NCBI GenBank assembly: GCA_030267965.1
Contig: BRYA01000153.1
Span: 1-58,993, forward strand
Source: Triparma columacea
Lineage: Eukaryota > Sar > Bolidophyceae > Parmales > Triparmaceae
Direction of reading: 5' to 3'
Length of the DNA stretch: 58,993 nucleotides
Part shown: in pieces, positions 24,486 to 35,836 of the stretch
Layout: each line of letters starts with the position of its first letter
Numbering within the stretch: the stretch's first letter is position 1
Notes under the pieces: model-generated
Told to the model about the DNA's origin: nothing
Databases searched by the model: none
What the model saw: the letters and a program-made list of their open reading frames with translations, nothing else
Position numbers and translations under genes: made by a program

Positions 24486-25628
24486 ATGATGGGGGCAGGA
24501 ACATCGCAGCAATCGAACGGTGGGGCCCTTCAGTTGGATCTTGAGTCTCTAACCGTACTTCAGCTGGAGTCTCTTTTGAGGTCGCAGCAGGTGAACAGCT
24601 TCAGGGATCATTCGGGCGACAGGGACAAGCTCGTGGAGGAGGTAATGAAGCTCAGCCTGCCGCTCTCCATGCTCCTAATAAGGTCTGACCTTAAGGAACT
24701 CATGCGCGCACCCCACCACGACGACGGTAGCTACGCGCCGCTCTTCATTCGCATGGCATGGCACCTCTCAGGGACATGGGACAAGAACAAGGGAAATGGG
24801 GGGTCCAACGGATGCACCATCAGATTCCCAAAAGAGTCACAGGACCCGGAGAATGCTGGCCTCGGCTTGGCGGCCGAGCTCCTGGTCCCGATCCACGAAA
24901 AGTACTGCTTCCTCTCCCTTGCAGACATATACATACTTGCAGGCTGTGTCGCGATAGAGAGCACGGGTGGTCCCTTCATCCCCTTCTCCTACGGTCGTAA
25001 GGATTTCACCTCCTCCGAGGCCTCCTCAAAGTACGGTCCCTCAATGTGTCCCTTCGGAGACGGTCAGCACAACAGCCACGGTAGCAGACTCCCAGAGGCT
25101 GACAGAGGCCCCTTAAAGAATGCACCCCCTGGTTGCCCGGTGCATGTGAAGGAGAAAACAACGATCGACGGGGTTCGTTCAGTCTTCGACAGGCTTGGTT
25201 TCAACGACAAGGAGGCGGTATGCTTGATCCTACTCGGTCATATGTTCGGCCGCTGCCATCCTGAAATCTCGGGGTACGAGCACCCATGGTACTCCTTCGG
25301 ACCCGCACAATGGAGCGCCTACGAACACGGACTGGGGTACTTATCCGTCTACAGGATGGCGGTTGCCAGAGGTCAGTCACGCATGAGAGTCACAGATGCG
25401 GGAAAACGGCAGTGGGAACTGGAGTTTGGAGGAGGGGTGGAACCATTCATGATGCTGCCTTCAGACATGGCGTTGTGGTGGGATGAAAAATTCAGGAAAT
25501 GGGTGGAATACTATGACGACTACAGGAGGGAGTTCAGGGGGGATGCGGTTAAGAACTTTCAGAGGCTGGTGGAACTCGGGTGCGAGGGGATTCTCACACA
25601 CGAAAGACCATTCCCGCCGAAGGGGTAG
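24486..25628 (+). CDS. Class I haem peroxidase (cytochrome c / ascorbate peroxidase type)
   Basis: Single exon, 380 aa. It reduces H2O2 using cytochrome c or ascorbate. The distal site is FIRMAWH with Arg89, Trp92 and His93. The proximal helix is LLGHMFGRCHPE with His near 251. The Trp of HPWYSFGP (about 270) matches the proximal Trp region, and LPSDMALWWD supplies the buried Asp. Residues about 20-56 (LTVLQLESLL ... GDRDKLVEEV) look like a SAP-type helix-extension-helix, unusual for this family. No plastid or secretory leader is evident. The cytochrome c versus ascorbate choice cannot be made by eye. Confidence 0.88.
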   Translation: MMGAGTSQQSNGGALQLDLESLTVLQLESLLRSQQVNSFRDHSGDRDKLVEEVMKLSLPLSMLLIRSDLKELMRAPHHDDGSYAPLFIRMAWHLSGTWDKNKGNGGSNGCTIRFPKESQDPENAGLGLAAELLVPIHEKYCFLSLADIYILAGCVAIESTGGPFIPFSYGRKDFTSSEASSKYGPSMCPFGDGQHNSHGSRLPEADRGPLKNAPPGCPVHVKEKTTIDGVRSVFDRLGFNDKEAVCLILLGHMFGRCHPEISGYEHPWYSFGPAQWSAYEHGLGYLSVYRMAVARGQSRMRVTDAGKRQWELEFGGGVEPFMMLPSDMALWWDEKFRKWVEYYDDYRREFRGDAVKNFQRLVELGCEGILTHERPFPPKG

Positions 25629-25724
25629 AGAGAGGTTTTGTTGGGTAATTCGTACAAAATTTGTGTATGATATACCAATAACAATATTATGTATTTGATT
25701 CGAATCAGTATAGTACAACGCACA

Positions 25725-26504
25725 CTATTTTTTAACCCTGCGTGCCTCTATCGCCCGCCTGTCAGCCTCGGCCGAGCATATCTTGACAGCGTCCCGAAGG
25801 TCAGGTGTGTTGGTCCCTCTAACCAGTACCTCGTCTTCGCTTACGTACGTCTTCAGAACGCGACCTTGAGGATCCAGAACCTGGTAAGGGGAGGGGTAGG
25901 AACGGAGGAGATAACCGGATATCTGACTATTGTGAGTTAACGGCTTTTGATAGTAGAGGCTGGTGGCGGTTGATGGAACGGATTTGTTGGTCTTTAAAAT
26001 ACCGTTCACAATCAGCGTGGGTGAAGTTGTGGAACGAGCGAGGCAGGATTTGTAGTGGGAAGGTTGGGAAGGGGAAACGCAAAGGAGTATCGACCCATCG
26101 TCAGCGGGGAAGGGAAGGGATGATGATGAGAATGAGTATACGGTGCAGGGACTTCCTAGGCCGATGATTGGTAGGGATATCTTTGCTTTAAGAGAAGATA
26201 CAAAGGCATTTTGTCTTTCCTCAATCATCTTCGCATCAGACAGGCTCCCAGAGCCAGCCCGATTCAGTTGTGAAGTGAGAGGGAAGTCAATCTCGAAGAG
26301 TCCACTTTTGCGACCTCTTAATCCAGCGCATGCTGACTGAATGGCTGAGTTGGTGGGGTTGCTGGGGTTGAAGGCTTTGATGTTGGTGATTCTCCTGGTT
26401 TTTGTACGAGATTTGTAAGTTATAGTGAATGTAGTGAATGTAGTGAATGATTGGACATGTATAGTGATAAGAATGAATATGAGTAGAAATCGTCGTGAAA
26501 TCAT
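25725..26504 (-). CDS. Plastid-targeted DUF1995-domain protein
   Basis: Single exon, 259 aa, with a true ATG. The leader is a hydrophobic signal peptide ending HVQS, then FTTF and a Ser/Thr/Arg-rich transit segment. A Phe at +1 after the cleavage site is the hallmark of import into secondary plastids. The mature part has NSAIQSACAGL, GLFEIDFP and SGYLLRSYPSPYQVLD, which follow the DUF1995 pattern seen in plastid proteins of plants and algae. Function is not established from sequence. It is convergent with the peroxidase gene, whose stop is 96 bp away. Confidence 0.72.
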   Translation of the reverse strand: MISRRFLLIFILITIHVQSFTTFTTFTITYKSRTKTRRITNIKAFNPSNPTNSAIQSACAGLRGRKSGLFEIDFPLTSQLNRAGSGSLSDAKMIEERQNAFVSSLKAKISLPIIGLGSPCTVYSFSSSSLPFPADDGSILLCVSPSQPSHYKSCLARSTTSPTLIVNGILKTNKSVPSTATSLYYQKPLTHNSQISGYLLRSYPSPYQVLDPQGRVLKTYVSEDEVLVRGTNTPDLRDAVKICSAEADRRAIEARRVKK

Positions 26505-26702
26505 GATTTCAGAGAACTTTGAGGAGATTGGAGGATTTTGGCAAAGAACAAATCTCTTTTCTCTTCCCCAATACGCTGTTTCCTAATATTATTGACTTAT
26601 ACTCTTCAATTATCCCTTAAAGACACCAATAAACAATATAATCTGTCCATTAAACTAAACAGATAGAGCAGGCTTTGAAGGGCCACAGGAAGAAAATCAA
26701 AG

Positions 26703-28359
26703 ATGGGGAAAAACAAACGCAAAAGGCAAAAGTTAGAGGCACAGCGGGTAGCTGAAGAGTTCAAACGCACCTCGTCAACTACCATCACCTCGTCAATCAC
26801 CTCTGAAGCTTCCTTAGTGCCTCAAAGTGCAACCTCCTCCACGGCAACCTCCCCCTCCACTCTCCCTTTAGGTCCCCCCACTCTCCCTTTAGGTCCCCCC
26901 ACGGCCGAAGTCCTCGATTACTTGACCCAGCTCGGTTCAGGTGGCGCCGATTTGTACTGGTCTCCTGCAATGAAGTCCCTCCGTCGAGCAATTCACCCAT
27001 TGGTCCAGCATTCCCTTACACAGTACAAGCTCCCCGATTACGCCTCCCTAATAACAGCGCACCTTAACCCCCCCAGCACATCCAAGGACAAAGAGCAGGC
27101 GATCCTCTACCTCCGAGCTCTCAGAGACATGGGGACCAAGGTTAAACAGGGGACCGTACAGCGCTGGGTCCGCATGGCCTCAGACGGGGGGGGTGAGGGG
27201 GGAGAGGTTGGGGGAGAGGGTAGGAGGATCAGACTACTGGCTGGGATAGTTGGGGTAGGGGAGGGGAGTGTGAGGGGAGACAACGCACACGACCCTAGGA
27301 AAGCACTGGAGGAGGCGAAGATGGAGGAGGGAGAGGGGGGCGAAAAGAAGGGGGGAGGGGAGGAGGGTATTTTCTACGTTGGGACGTTCTCGATTCCTAC
27401 CCCTACTACCACAACAGTGACAACAGAAGGGGAATTCGAGGGGGAGGAGATGCTGCCTTGTTATGTACCGGATTCATCGACGTTCAAAGAATGCCTTAGA
27501 ATACCGGGACCCGAACGTAAGCCTCCGAACGAGAACGATCTCGTGGTAAGAATGTCTTCCGATCCCGTGTGCAACGGCGGGGAGGGGAACAGGGGATTGT
27601 TCCAATGTAAAACCTTGGTTAAAAAACACGACGTTAGGGGCGTGGAAGGAGCGTTCGTGCTCGAGAATGTGCTGTCTCCTAGGGAGTGCGAGTACGTTAA
27701 GGGCACGCTGGAGCTCATGGGGTTCTCCAAGAACTTGGTACTTGGGAAGGAGGATACTGGAATCGGGGAGTGCGAGTGGATGACGTGCGAGGGTACGGGG
27801 GAGGGTGGAATCAAGGGCACGAACGAGAAGGGGATGCTGGGGGCGATATGGAGACGAGTGGAGGGCCTCGTGCCGGAGGTTCAGGGGAAGAAGCCGGTGG
27901 GGATTAACGCAAGGTGGAGGGGGTTCAGATATAAGGAGGGCGGAATTTACAGGATGCACATTGATGGGAGCTGGGTGAGGGGGGGGGTAAGGAACGGAAG
28001 GCTGACGGAGGATGACGAGGGGGGGGTCAAGAGCAGGTTGACGTTCCTAATCTACCTTAATGACGACTTCGAGGGGGGGGAGACGACGTTCTTTACCCCG
28101 AGGAAGGGGGGGGGGCTGGAGGGGAGGAAAGTTAGGTGAGATTACCGTCGGCGTTTGGGCAAGGGAAAACACGCAAACTGCGAAACTCCCGCACACTTTT
28201 CTCACCAATCATCCTCCCGCTCGTCGCAGGCCGAGGAAGGGGTGCGTCTTGGTGTTCCCTCAGGGTAACGAGAGAAGTTTGTTGCATGAGGGGAGCGGGG
28301 TGACTGGGAGGGGCACGAAATGGGTCGTGAGGACCGACGTACTCTACAAAGGGTTTTGA
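26703..28359 (+). CDS. 2-oxoglutarate/Fe(II) dioxygenase, prolyl-4-hydroxylase-like
   Basis: Two exons (26703-28135, 28230-28359), 520 aa. The C-terminal half is a P4H-type double-stranded beta-helix. YRMHIDGSW gives the HxD iron ligands, RLTFLIYLNDDFEGGET is the next conserved strand, and exon 2 supplies the distal His in SLLHEGSGV and the 2OG-binding Lys/Arg region. The splice is therefore essential for activity. The N-terminal ~150 residues start with a very basic MGKNKRKRQK (nuclear-type signal) and a Ser/Thr/Pro-rich linker. G homopolymers in the exon encode Gly-rich linkers. There is no signal peptide, so collagen-type ER hydroxylation is unlikely. Confidence 0.85.
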
Positions 28360-28483
28360 GTAAACTTGTTCGAAACGTCTGTTCTTTTCGAAAGCCTCAA
28401 CTTCGCACCCCTTACCGCATCACTGTATTGTTTCGTTCACTGTAATTAAGTGAAAATCAACTTTGTCAAAAAAAGGAAAACTT

Positions 28484-31400
28484 TTACATTGAACGCGACT
28501 CATCCTCCCTCTCCCGTCGCCTCGCTTCCTCCCACCTCCTCAAGTTATCCTCAGACCTTTGTACCCTGAACGCCTGGAATCTTACAAAGACCGATATGAC
28601 GCTACTGACGGCGATGATCATCGAGAATGTAACGGAGGTGCAGTGCTTGTAAATGATTGATGATATGTTACGAAGGGGCCTCTTCTTTTTGTTTTTCTTC
28701 CCTTTCGTCGATGGGTTGTTTCCAAATTTTCGCTCCTTCACAATGTCTGGGAGAATCTGTGGGAAGGAGCGAAGCTACGTTAGTTTGGAGTTCTCACGGT
28801 CCTTTTGCTCCTCCCTCTACTCCAGCCCACTCTTACCTTATCAAGGAACTGTGTCACAAACTCTCCAGTCCACTTCACACAGTTCTGAAACCCCTCGATT
28901 GCGATTGCAAGTTCTGACCCCCTTTTTATAAAGGTGTAACCCTTCTTCTTTTTCTCCTCCTTCTTTTTTTCCTCCTTTCTTTTTCTTCTCCCAAAATCCC
29001 CCTCTCCCCTCCACCACAGTTTAAACTCAGACCACTTTTCCCCCCAGTGCAGTGATCTAAGCGCCACGGCCGCCGCGAACTCGCTCTCTTCCTTGACCAT
29101 GTCGTAGTACCTCTTCGCGAGCGCGTAGTCGGGGTTGGGGAGCCCTATGCCGAACTGGTAAAGGTAACCCAAGTTGTATGAGGCTTGGGCCGACAAGGGG
29201 GACGCAAACCTGCCGTGAGCGAAGCGATCGTCGAAAGGGGTTAGGACTCGATGTAAGGGCAAAAAGCTACAACCCTTTTGACGGCTCACCTGTAGTGGGA
29301 AAGGGCGATAGACTTGGCGGACGGTTCGTCTACCATCCCGCTGGACTTCTCTTCCGCATCGATCATTTCCCCGTCCTCCCCCCCGCCTCCGAGCCCTAGG
29401 AAGTCCAAGATACCCGTCTCCCTCATTTCCCTCGCCAGCTTCCTGAGGCCTCCCCTCCAACCCTTGGTCCCCCCTCCCCCACTTCCCCCGTAGTACCACC
29501 AGTCCCCAACCTTTACCCTGCTCATCACGTTGCCTCTCTGCGCAGAGAGAAGGTAGTAGATTTTTGCGGCACTGCAAGGAGCGGAGCGACGAGCGATGAG
29601 CGATGGGGGGGGGGGGATGGGGGGTCCTTACATTGTAGACACACTATGTATATACAAAGTCGTCCGCCACTCCCCCTCACCTTGATTCTCCTCTTCTCTC
29701 TGCTTCTTCCCCCGCCAGCACGCTCGCTCTCTCAAACCCCATTCTGCTCAGCAGATTAACCGCAACCTGGTACCCGTCCATGTCCCCCTCCCCCTTCCTC
29801 CACATAGCCCATTCCCAGTACTTCCCCCCCGTCCTATCCACCAGGCTCCTCGCTGCGTTCAATGCCATGATGCAATTATCGTCCTTATCATCCCCCCTCA
29901 TCCACCCGAGTATAGCCCTGTATATCGCAGGCCCGTGCCCAAGGCTAGCTCCTAGGAGGAAAGCCTTCTGAGCCTCCTCCTCCCTCCTCCTCCCAATCCC
30001 CCCCCCCTTCCGTCCCCCGGTTGAATCTTCTGAGGAGGACCCTCCATACCCGAGCTTGAGGAGTCCGAAGTAGTACCATGCCGTGGGTTCCCCTCCGTCC
30101 GCCGCGTCCGCCATGTAACGTAACGCGGCGACGGGATCTTTGGGCACGGAGAGGGGGACGGTTTGGGTGCACTTTAGGTCGGTGCAGAGGTAGGAGGTGA
30201 ACCCGTGCATGTAGGCGAGACCGATTGCTGTTATTGCTTGCTCGTTGCATTTCATCTACGGGGATGGGGGGGGGAAAGGGGGGGTTAGGTAGGTTGAGGG
30301 GTTTGGGGAAAGTGCGAGGGAGTTGTTTTGTTGGCGTTATATCATTGCTTTCGCGTCTCCGTGGTACGCCGTCTTCTATCCGATATATATTTACTACAGA
30401 ATATGTTTCAAACCGCCCCTTCCCTCCCCCCCCCCAACATTTTGGGCGCTCTCCTTACCTTGACCCCCTCCCCTGTGCCTCTCCCCGTCCCAATTTCTTT
30501 CCCATTAGTTTTCCTATAAGTTTCCACCCCCCCCGGGCATCCCATCATAGCAAATCTCCAAGCCTTTGCCATATTAAAGTCCCTAACCCCTCCCCCCCTC
30601 CCTCCCAGTATTTCCTCCTCCTTTTTTTCATCGTACATTTCCCCGAACGCGTACTTGGTAGTCATATCAACCACCTCCCCAAGTATAGCCCTCTCCATAA
30701 TCATTAACCCCATCCCCCCACATGCCTCCAAACCCCCGGCTGCGCAGCCACGCTGGAGTAATCCACCAGCCTCTACCCAGTCACCTTTTCTACGTGCGGC
30801 CTCACCTACGTTACGACATGACTGGGCGGTACCGGAGGAATCTAGTCCGTGTAGGTATCCGGTTTCCTTGAATACACGATAACGAGTGGACTCGTTTATT
30901 GAGGGGTACCAATATCCACCCCATGCTCGTAAATACGCGTATGGGTTTCGAGATGATTCACACTTCGCCAGATAATACTGTTGGAGATTACTGTCACCGT
31001 CTAATCTATGAGGGTAAGGATGCCATGGTGTGGAGTGTGATGTTCTATCGGTCGGTGGTAGTGTGAAGTATACGTGTATAGGGGTTGAGGATGGGGCGAT
31101 TAATCCGGTTGGGGTTAACTGACGGTGGGTTGTGTGGGAGGTTGGGGGAGGGAGAAGAGGGGAAAAGGGGTAGGGGGGAGGAGGGGACATTGCGAGGTAG
31201 CTTGGGGGGGGGGGGGTTGAAAGGGGGGGGGTGAGGGATGGGGGATTTTTTTTTTAAACTCGAAACGCAACACGCGCGCGCGGCTGCCTATTCACTCACC
31301 TGAGCATTCCCTCTAGTCCTCTCTCCGCGTTCTTGACCAGTCTGTTCCCCTCCGTCGTAACGCTCGTGGCCATTGTGATTGTGCTGGTAGGTCCCTTAAG

Positions 31401-32399
31401 TACGCTCTGTAGTAGGTCGCAGTCTAGTGGACCTTCGGGGCCGTAGGGGTGGGAGGGATGATGGGGTTGGGAGGGAGAGTGGTTGTGGGTGTAGAGATCG
31501 TAGGAGGAACAGTAGACGTCGACGTAGTGAAGATCCCAGATGAAGGGGGGGGGGGGGTGGCTGGAGTTTGAGGATAGGGAGGAGGGGGGGGGGGGAGGGG
31601 GGGGGTCTGTGAGGCGAGGGGAGGGGAGGGGAGGCGAGGCGAGGTGAGAAAGAGAGTGGTAAGAGAGTGGTAAGAGAGTGTAAGAGAGAAGAGGTGATGC
31701 AAGGTAAGAGAGTGGTGCGAGAGGCAATGATTGTATAATTCTCACCTAGACCGTAGGCATCAATGATGGTTCTTGTTACTGTTATTATGTCGTATGTTTT
31801 GTCATTCAATTCTGTTTGATGAAGGGTTAGAGTGAGGGGAATGATCAAGGGTGAGTGAGGGGGTTAGTGAGGAGGTGGCAATATTTGGGGGCAATATTTG
31901 GGGGTGAATGAATGAGAGAAGGTGAGAGGGGCAATTTGGTGGGCTGGTTGTATTCCTGTATGTCCCTGTATGTCTTGAAGCAATCTCTTTGGATACTATC
32001 TCTCTCTTTGGAGACAATCTCTCTCTCTCTCTTGGGATACTATCCTTGTTGTACGTAGATATTCTCCCACTCATTCTCATACTCATTCTCGCACTTATTG
32101 TTGCACTTACCAAGGTAGGGTAATGGTTGTGCTTTCCACTTTAACCATAAGACATATGCAGAGTAACCATCTAATTGCCCCACAGTTGTTGTTGTTGTTG
32201 TTGTTGTAGCACTTGTAGCACTAGAACTACTACTACTACTGCTGCTACTACTGCTAGTACTGCTACTACTAGTTGTTGTTGCTGTTGTTGCAGAACTTCC
32301 AGCTCGGGAGATTAATGCCATTAACACCCCTAATATTATACACATACGCCATATTAAGCTACCTGTGACGCTATGTATGGAGTATGGAAATGTAGTCAT
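28484..32399 (-). CDS. HRD3: SEL1L/HRD3-like ERAD adaptor with Sel1 repeats
   Basis: Eight exons in phase: 32111-32399, 31746-31811, 31300-31606, 30459-31005, 29681-30255, 29290-29571, 28837-29209, 28484-28756; 903 aa. SEL1L/Hrd3 scaffolds the Hrd1 ubiquitin ligase and delivers misfolded luminal proteins. The N-terminus has a hydrophobic signal (WRMCIILGVLMALIS) and a Thr/Ser-rich tract. Sel1 repeats run through exons 4-7, including ASYNLGYLYQFGIG followed by ALAKRYYD, the family's hallmark repeat. One hydrophobic helix (MIIAVSSVISVFV) lies near the C-terminus with a charged cytosolic tail, giving the expected type I topology. Exon 3 has Pro runs from C homopolymers, where assembly errors are likely. 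Introns are short with GTGAG donors. Confidence 0.88.
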
Positions 32400-32796
32400 G
32401 CGTGTGGACTCTCTATATGTGTATATGTACCGTGTATGATACACCTATACACCAAATCCCAATTAATTTCCCTCTCCGGCTCTCTCCGATTTCCCATCCT
32501 GCCCATTGCCATAAAGACACCATCATTTCTCAACAAGTATGGCGATTTATTTTACGAAATTATAGGATCTGTTATAAGGTATTATTTTACACCCTGCCTG
32601 AACTCGAGAACCGCCAAGTTTCAATAGATCATTCAGATCAATCCTCTTTTCATCTTTTCTCCATTTTCAGTCCGGGGGCCAAGAGAGGCAGTAGTAAATT
32701 GTGGAAATAAAAGATCAACAACAAATTTACGCCAAAATCAAACCAACAACACTAAACTGCACATTTAAATTCGCCAATTTAACACTTAAATAAGAC

Positions 32797-33981
32797 ATGC
32801 CGCAAAACACAAAGACAAAAACCAAGGTCTCGACACCCAGGTCTCGCTCCCGTACTCCGAAAACATCCTCAAACAAATCATCCAAGAGGTTAAATACTCC
32901 CAAAAGAGACACTACGAAGACGTCAAAAAGTACCCCAACCTCCTCTACATCTCTCCCCCCTTCAAAAATAAAAACAAGTTCCCTCAACAAAAACAACCTC
33001 CCCTTATCAACCTTCCTATCCTCTCCAACCTACTATTCCTTCGGTCCATCTTTCTTTGGTTTCTACGTATACTACGGTTTCCTCCCCTACCTCTCCCCCT
33101 TCCCCTGTCTCGGTGCAACCGGTAGTTCAGCAGGTGCTATGATGGCTAGTTGTATCGGTGGTGATCCTGATTGGGATAGTTTATTAAAAGGTGCTGATAT
33201 GGGGTTTAAGGATGCGTGTGACTTTTATCCGCCTCCGGCGGTTTTTAGAGGGGGGGTTATGAGAGGTAAGATTATCGAAACACTCTGTTCAGAAGTTTGT
33301 TTCAACGGGGATGATTGTGTGAAGTTCAAAGACCTTACTACACCTGTAACTGTTACGGCTTGGGGGGTTAGGGGTGGACTTAAGGTTATAGGCGGTAAAG
33401 AGGGGAGGGGGAAAGTTGGTAAGGCAGTTAGAGCTAGCGCGACTTTCCCAGGACTTATTAGCCCTGTCATATGGGACAAGGACATGGGGGAGGTTGGGGG
33501 GAGAGGTAAGACAGCTGCGGTATACGCGGTGGGGGTACTGGTGGCGGCGGCGGGAGTGGTGGGGGGGGGGTGGAATGTTATGGTTGTCATGGCGATATCG
33601 GCAGTATTGGTGGTGGTTATGGGGGTGGTTGTGTTGGGGGAGTTTGACCTACTTTGGGACGGGGGGATAGGGGACCCGTGGGGGACCAAGGGGCTTGAGA
33701 GGCTGTACGGGAAGGGGAGGGGGAAGAGGAGGGTTATGCACGTGGTCAACACTTCGCTGGTGGACGTACCGGGCGTAGAGCTACCGGGGCCGGAGGAGAT
33801 GGGGGCTGATGAAGTTTTCACCGTGGTGGTCAGAGGGGTGGTCAATTGCGGACCTGGCTTCATGGATAGAGGCAAGAGGGTTATGATCAACTGCAGAGAC
33901 GCACTGAAGAAGGAAGATGTTAAAGGCATTAAGAAGGCGGAGGGGTGGTGGGTGGGGGAGATTGACGGTAGTGGGTGGTAG
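32797..33981 (+). CDS. Patatin-like phospholipase
   Basis: Single frame, 394 aa. Patatin hydrolases use a Ser-Asp dyad to deacylate glycerolipids. The nucleophile elbow is GATGSSAG (GxSxG), preceded by a FGPSFFGFYVYYG segment equivalent to the patatin Gly-rich oxyanion loop, though it is degenerate. RASATFPGLISPV is the conserved block IV, and the catalytic Asp is in DGGIGDP. Between the last two blocks lies an unusual hydrophobic insert of about 50 residues (see findings). The first ~65 residues are Lys/Thr/Ser-rich. It is divergent from HRD3 with about 400 bp between starts. Confidence 0.7.
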   Translation: MPQNTKTKTKVSTPRSRSRTPKTSSNKSSKRLNTPKRDTTKTSKSTPTSSTSLPPSKIKTSSLNKNNLPLSTFLSSPTYYSFGPSFFGFYVYYGFLPYLSPFPCLGATGSSAGAMMASCIGGDPDWDSLLKGADMGFKDACDFYPPPAVFRGGVMRGKIIETLCSEVCFNGDDCVKFKDLTTPVTVTAWGVRGGLKVIGGKEGRGKVGKAVRASATFPGLISPVIWDKDMGEVGGRGKTAAVYAVGVLVAAAGVVGGGWNVMVVMAISAVLVVVMGVVVLGEFDLLWDGGIGDPWGTKGLERLYGKGRGKRRVMHVVNTSLVDVPGVELPGPEEMGADEVFTVVVRGVVNCGPGFMDRGKRVMINCRDALKKEDVKGIKKAEGWWVGEIDGSGW

Positions 33982-34139
33982 AAGTAAAGGAGGTTGAGTT
34001 AAGGTATAGATGGAGGGCTTGTTAGACCCCAAGAACTTCGCTTTAGTGTTGGTTTTTGGCGACCTTATTGCCCTTTCCTAGCTATAATGACAAGAACATT
34101 GTTTCGGGTTGGGTTCTCTGATACATTAAAATCAAAATT

Positions 34140-34500
34140 TTCGATTCGCATTTCGTGCAAAATGATTTTTCTAATTTTCCTATTCATTGATTAATACAAT
34201 TTCTAATCAACTTACAACCATATTAATTTTTAATCCTGTCAATAAAATCAATTCCTCATTTTGAATTTTTTTATTTTGTAATGCATTATTTATAATATAT
34301 AAGATTTAAAGTCATTGTCTTGATGATATTTATTATATTTAAGTATTTCAGTAAATATAAACAAAAAACTAACAATGATGATAAAATTGAAATTTTACCA
34401 TTAAAATGATTGAGAATTGAAAAATTATATTAATATTAATCAATCACAAATAATTATGTTGGTGAGTCGATATCAAATTCAGACTTATCCCATGTCACCA
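34140..34500. other. Extremely AT-rich spacer
   Basis: By my count 34201-34440 has 40 G/C in 240 bases (about 17%), and 34141-34500 about 21%, while neighbours are 45-60%. No ORF or repeat unit is evident. It separates the patatin and SRP receptor genes. Candidates are a centromere-like AT-rich segment, an organellar DNA insertion or a replication origin. Confidence 0.85.
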
Positions 34501-34662
34501 AAAAAATCGCTTCAATTTTGTAACACTTCTGCGCCGTTAATCTGCTTCAATACAACTTTTCCTGCCTACACTTAAAATCTTCAATCACCTCCTCCCCCCC
34601 CCTGTGACCATTAACAGACGTCAACTATTCAAACCAACCGAATCCCCACGAACCTCAACGCA

Positions 34663-35627
34663 ATGGAAAATTTAGCCCTCCTCCGTTCGACTCTCCTCCC
34701 TTATCTCCCACCTCCTGTTGTAAATCTGATATCTGTCGTCGATGAGGCCCTCTCTGATACTCTACCTGAGGCCTCAATGGTTTTTATGCTAACCATCCTT
34801 TCCATCTTCCTCATCACCACCCTCCTCACTTCCTCTCGTTCCTACTCGTCCGGTACCTCCTCCCGCTCGCTCGCTTCTAAGCGTGTGCCCCGTGATGCCG
34901 TAGTTTTATTCGGGCCTCGTTCTTCTGGCAAGACAGTCCTTCTCCACTCTCTCCTTGGGATTGATGATCTCACAACGATTACCTCAATGGCGGTGACGGA
35001 GAAGGTTTCTCCCCCTCTGCCCCCCCTGATAGATTGCCCCGGCCACCCCCGTCTTTTAGCGACGACGTCCCTTTACCTCCGTCGGGCCACCACGATTCTC
35101 TTTGTTGTTGACTCCTCCGCAGCCAAGACTCTCCCAGCTGCCGCTTCCATGCTTTACAAGGTTTTAACGTCCCCTCACATCTCCGGTTGTTCCTCTATAG
35201 TCATTGTGTGTGCAAAGTCCGACCTTCCCCTCTCCAAGTCTCCCCTCCGTGTCCGCTCCGCTTTAACGTCCACGATTGACTCCCTCCGGGTCTCAGCTTC
35301 CACAACCGAGGTGACAGGCGTCCTCGGGGACAACCTTGGAACGAACGACATAACGTCGGAGGTGAGTTTTGTGCCGAAATTCCTTGGGGTCCCTTCGCAA
35401 TTACAAATGTATTCCTGACCCGCTCTCTCCCCTACCCCCCCCCTTCCCCCTTCTTCCTTCTCTCCCAGTCCGTTCCCCTCGACGTCGGTTCCGACCGCAG
35501 TTTCAACTTCGACAAGCACAGTCCGGTCCCTGTAAAGTTCTTAAAGTGCACCACCAAGGGTGGTCTAGAGGGGGGCGAGGGCATGAGGGAGCTTATGGAT
35601 CACGTGAAGAAATCATCCTCCTCGTGA
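34663..35627 (+). CDS. SRPRB: Signal recognition particle receptor subunit beta
   Basis: Two exons (34663-35361, 35469-35627), 285 aa. SR-beta is the membrane GTPase that anchors SR-alpha at the ER. An N-terminal helix (MVFMLTILSIFLITTLL, about 39-55) is the anchor. GTPase motifs are G1 GPRSSGKT, G3 DCPGHP and G4 CAKSDL. Exon 2 restores the C-terminal FLKCTT-type G5 region. The order of motifs and single TM are as expected for the family. Confidence 0.88.
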
Positions 35628-35836
35628 AGTTCTGTTTGCGTGCTGGGGAGGAGGGGTATGCTATGGGCTGCTATGGTCCCTATATTAATGCAAGTAACAA
35701 AAATTAGAGGGGCGTTCCCCCCTTTACAATATTTTCTTGTTCAGAAGTTTAACTTATCTCCTCCCTCCCTCCCTTCTGCCGTAATTTCCCCTTCCCCTTC
35801 CCCTCTACTCTCAGTGTGTGTGCGTGCGTATTTTTC

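Noticed and set aside
30225..30707. Plus-strand ORF opposite HRD3 exons 4-5
   Set aside because: Pro/Ser-rich low-complexity shadow of the C/G-rich intron; the minus-strand exons join in phase and encode Sel1 repeats.
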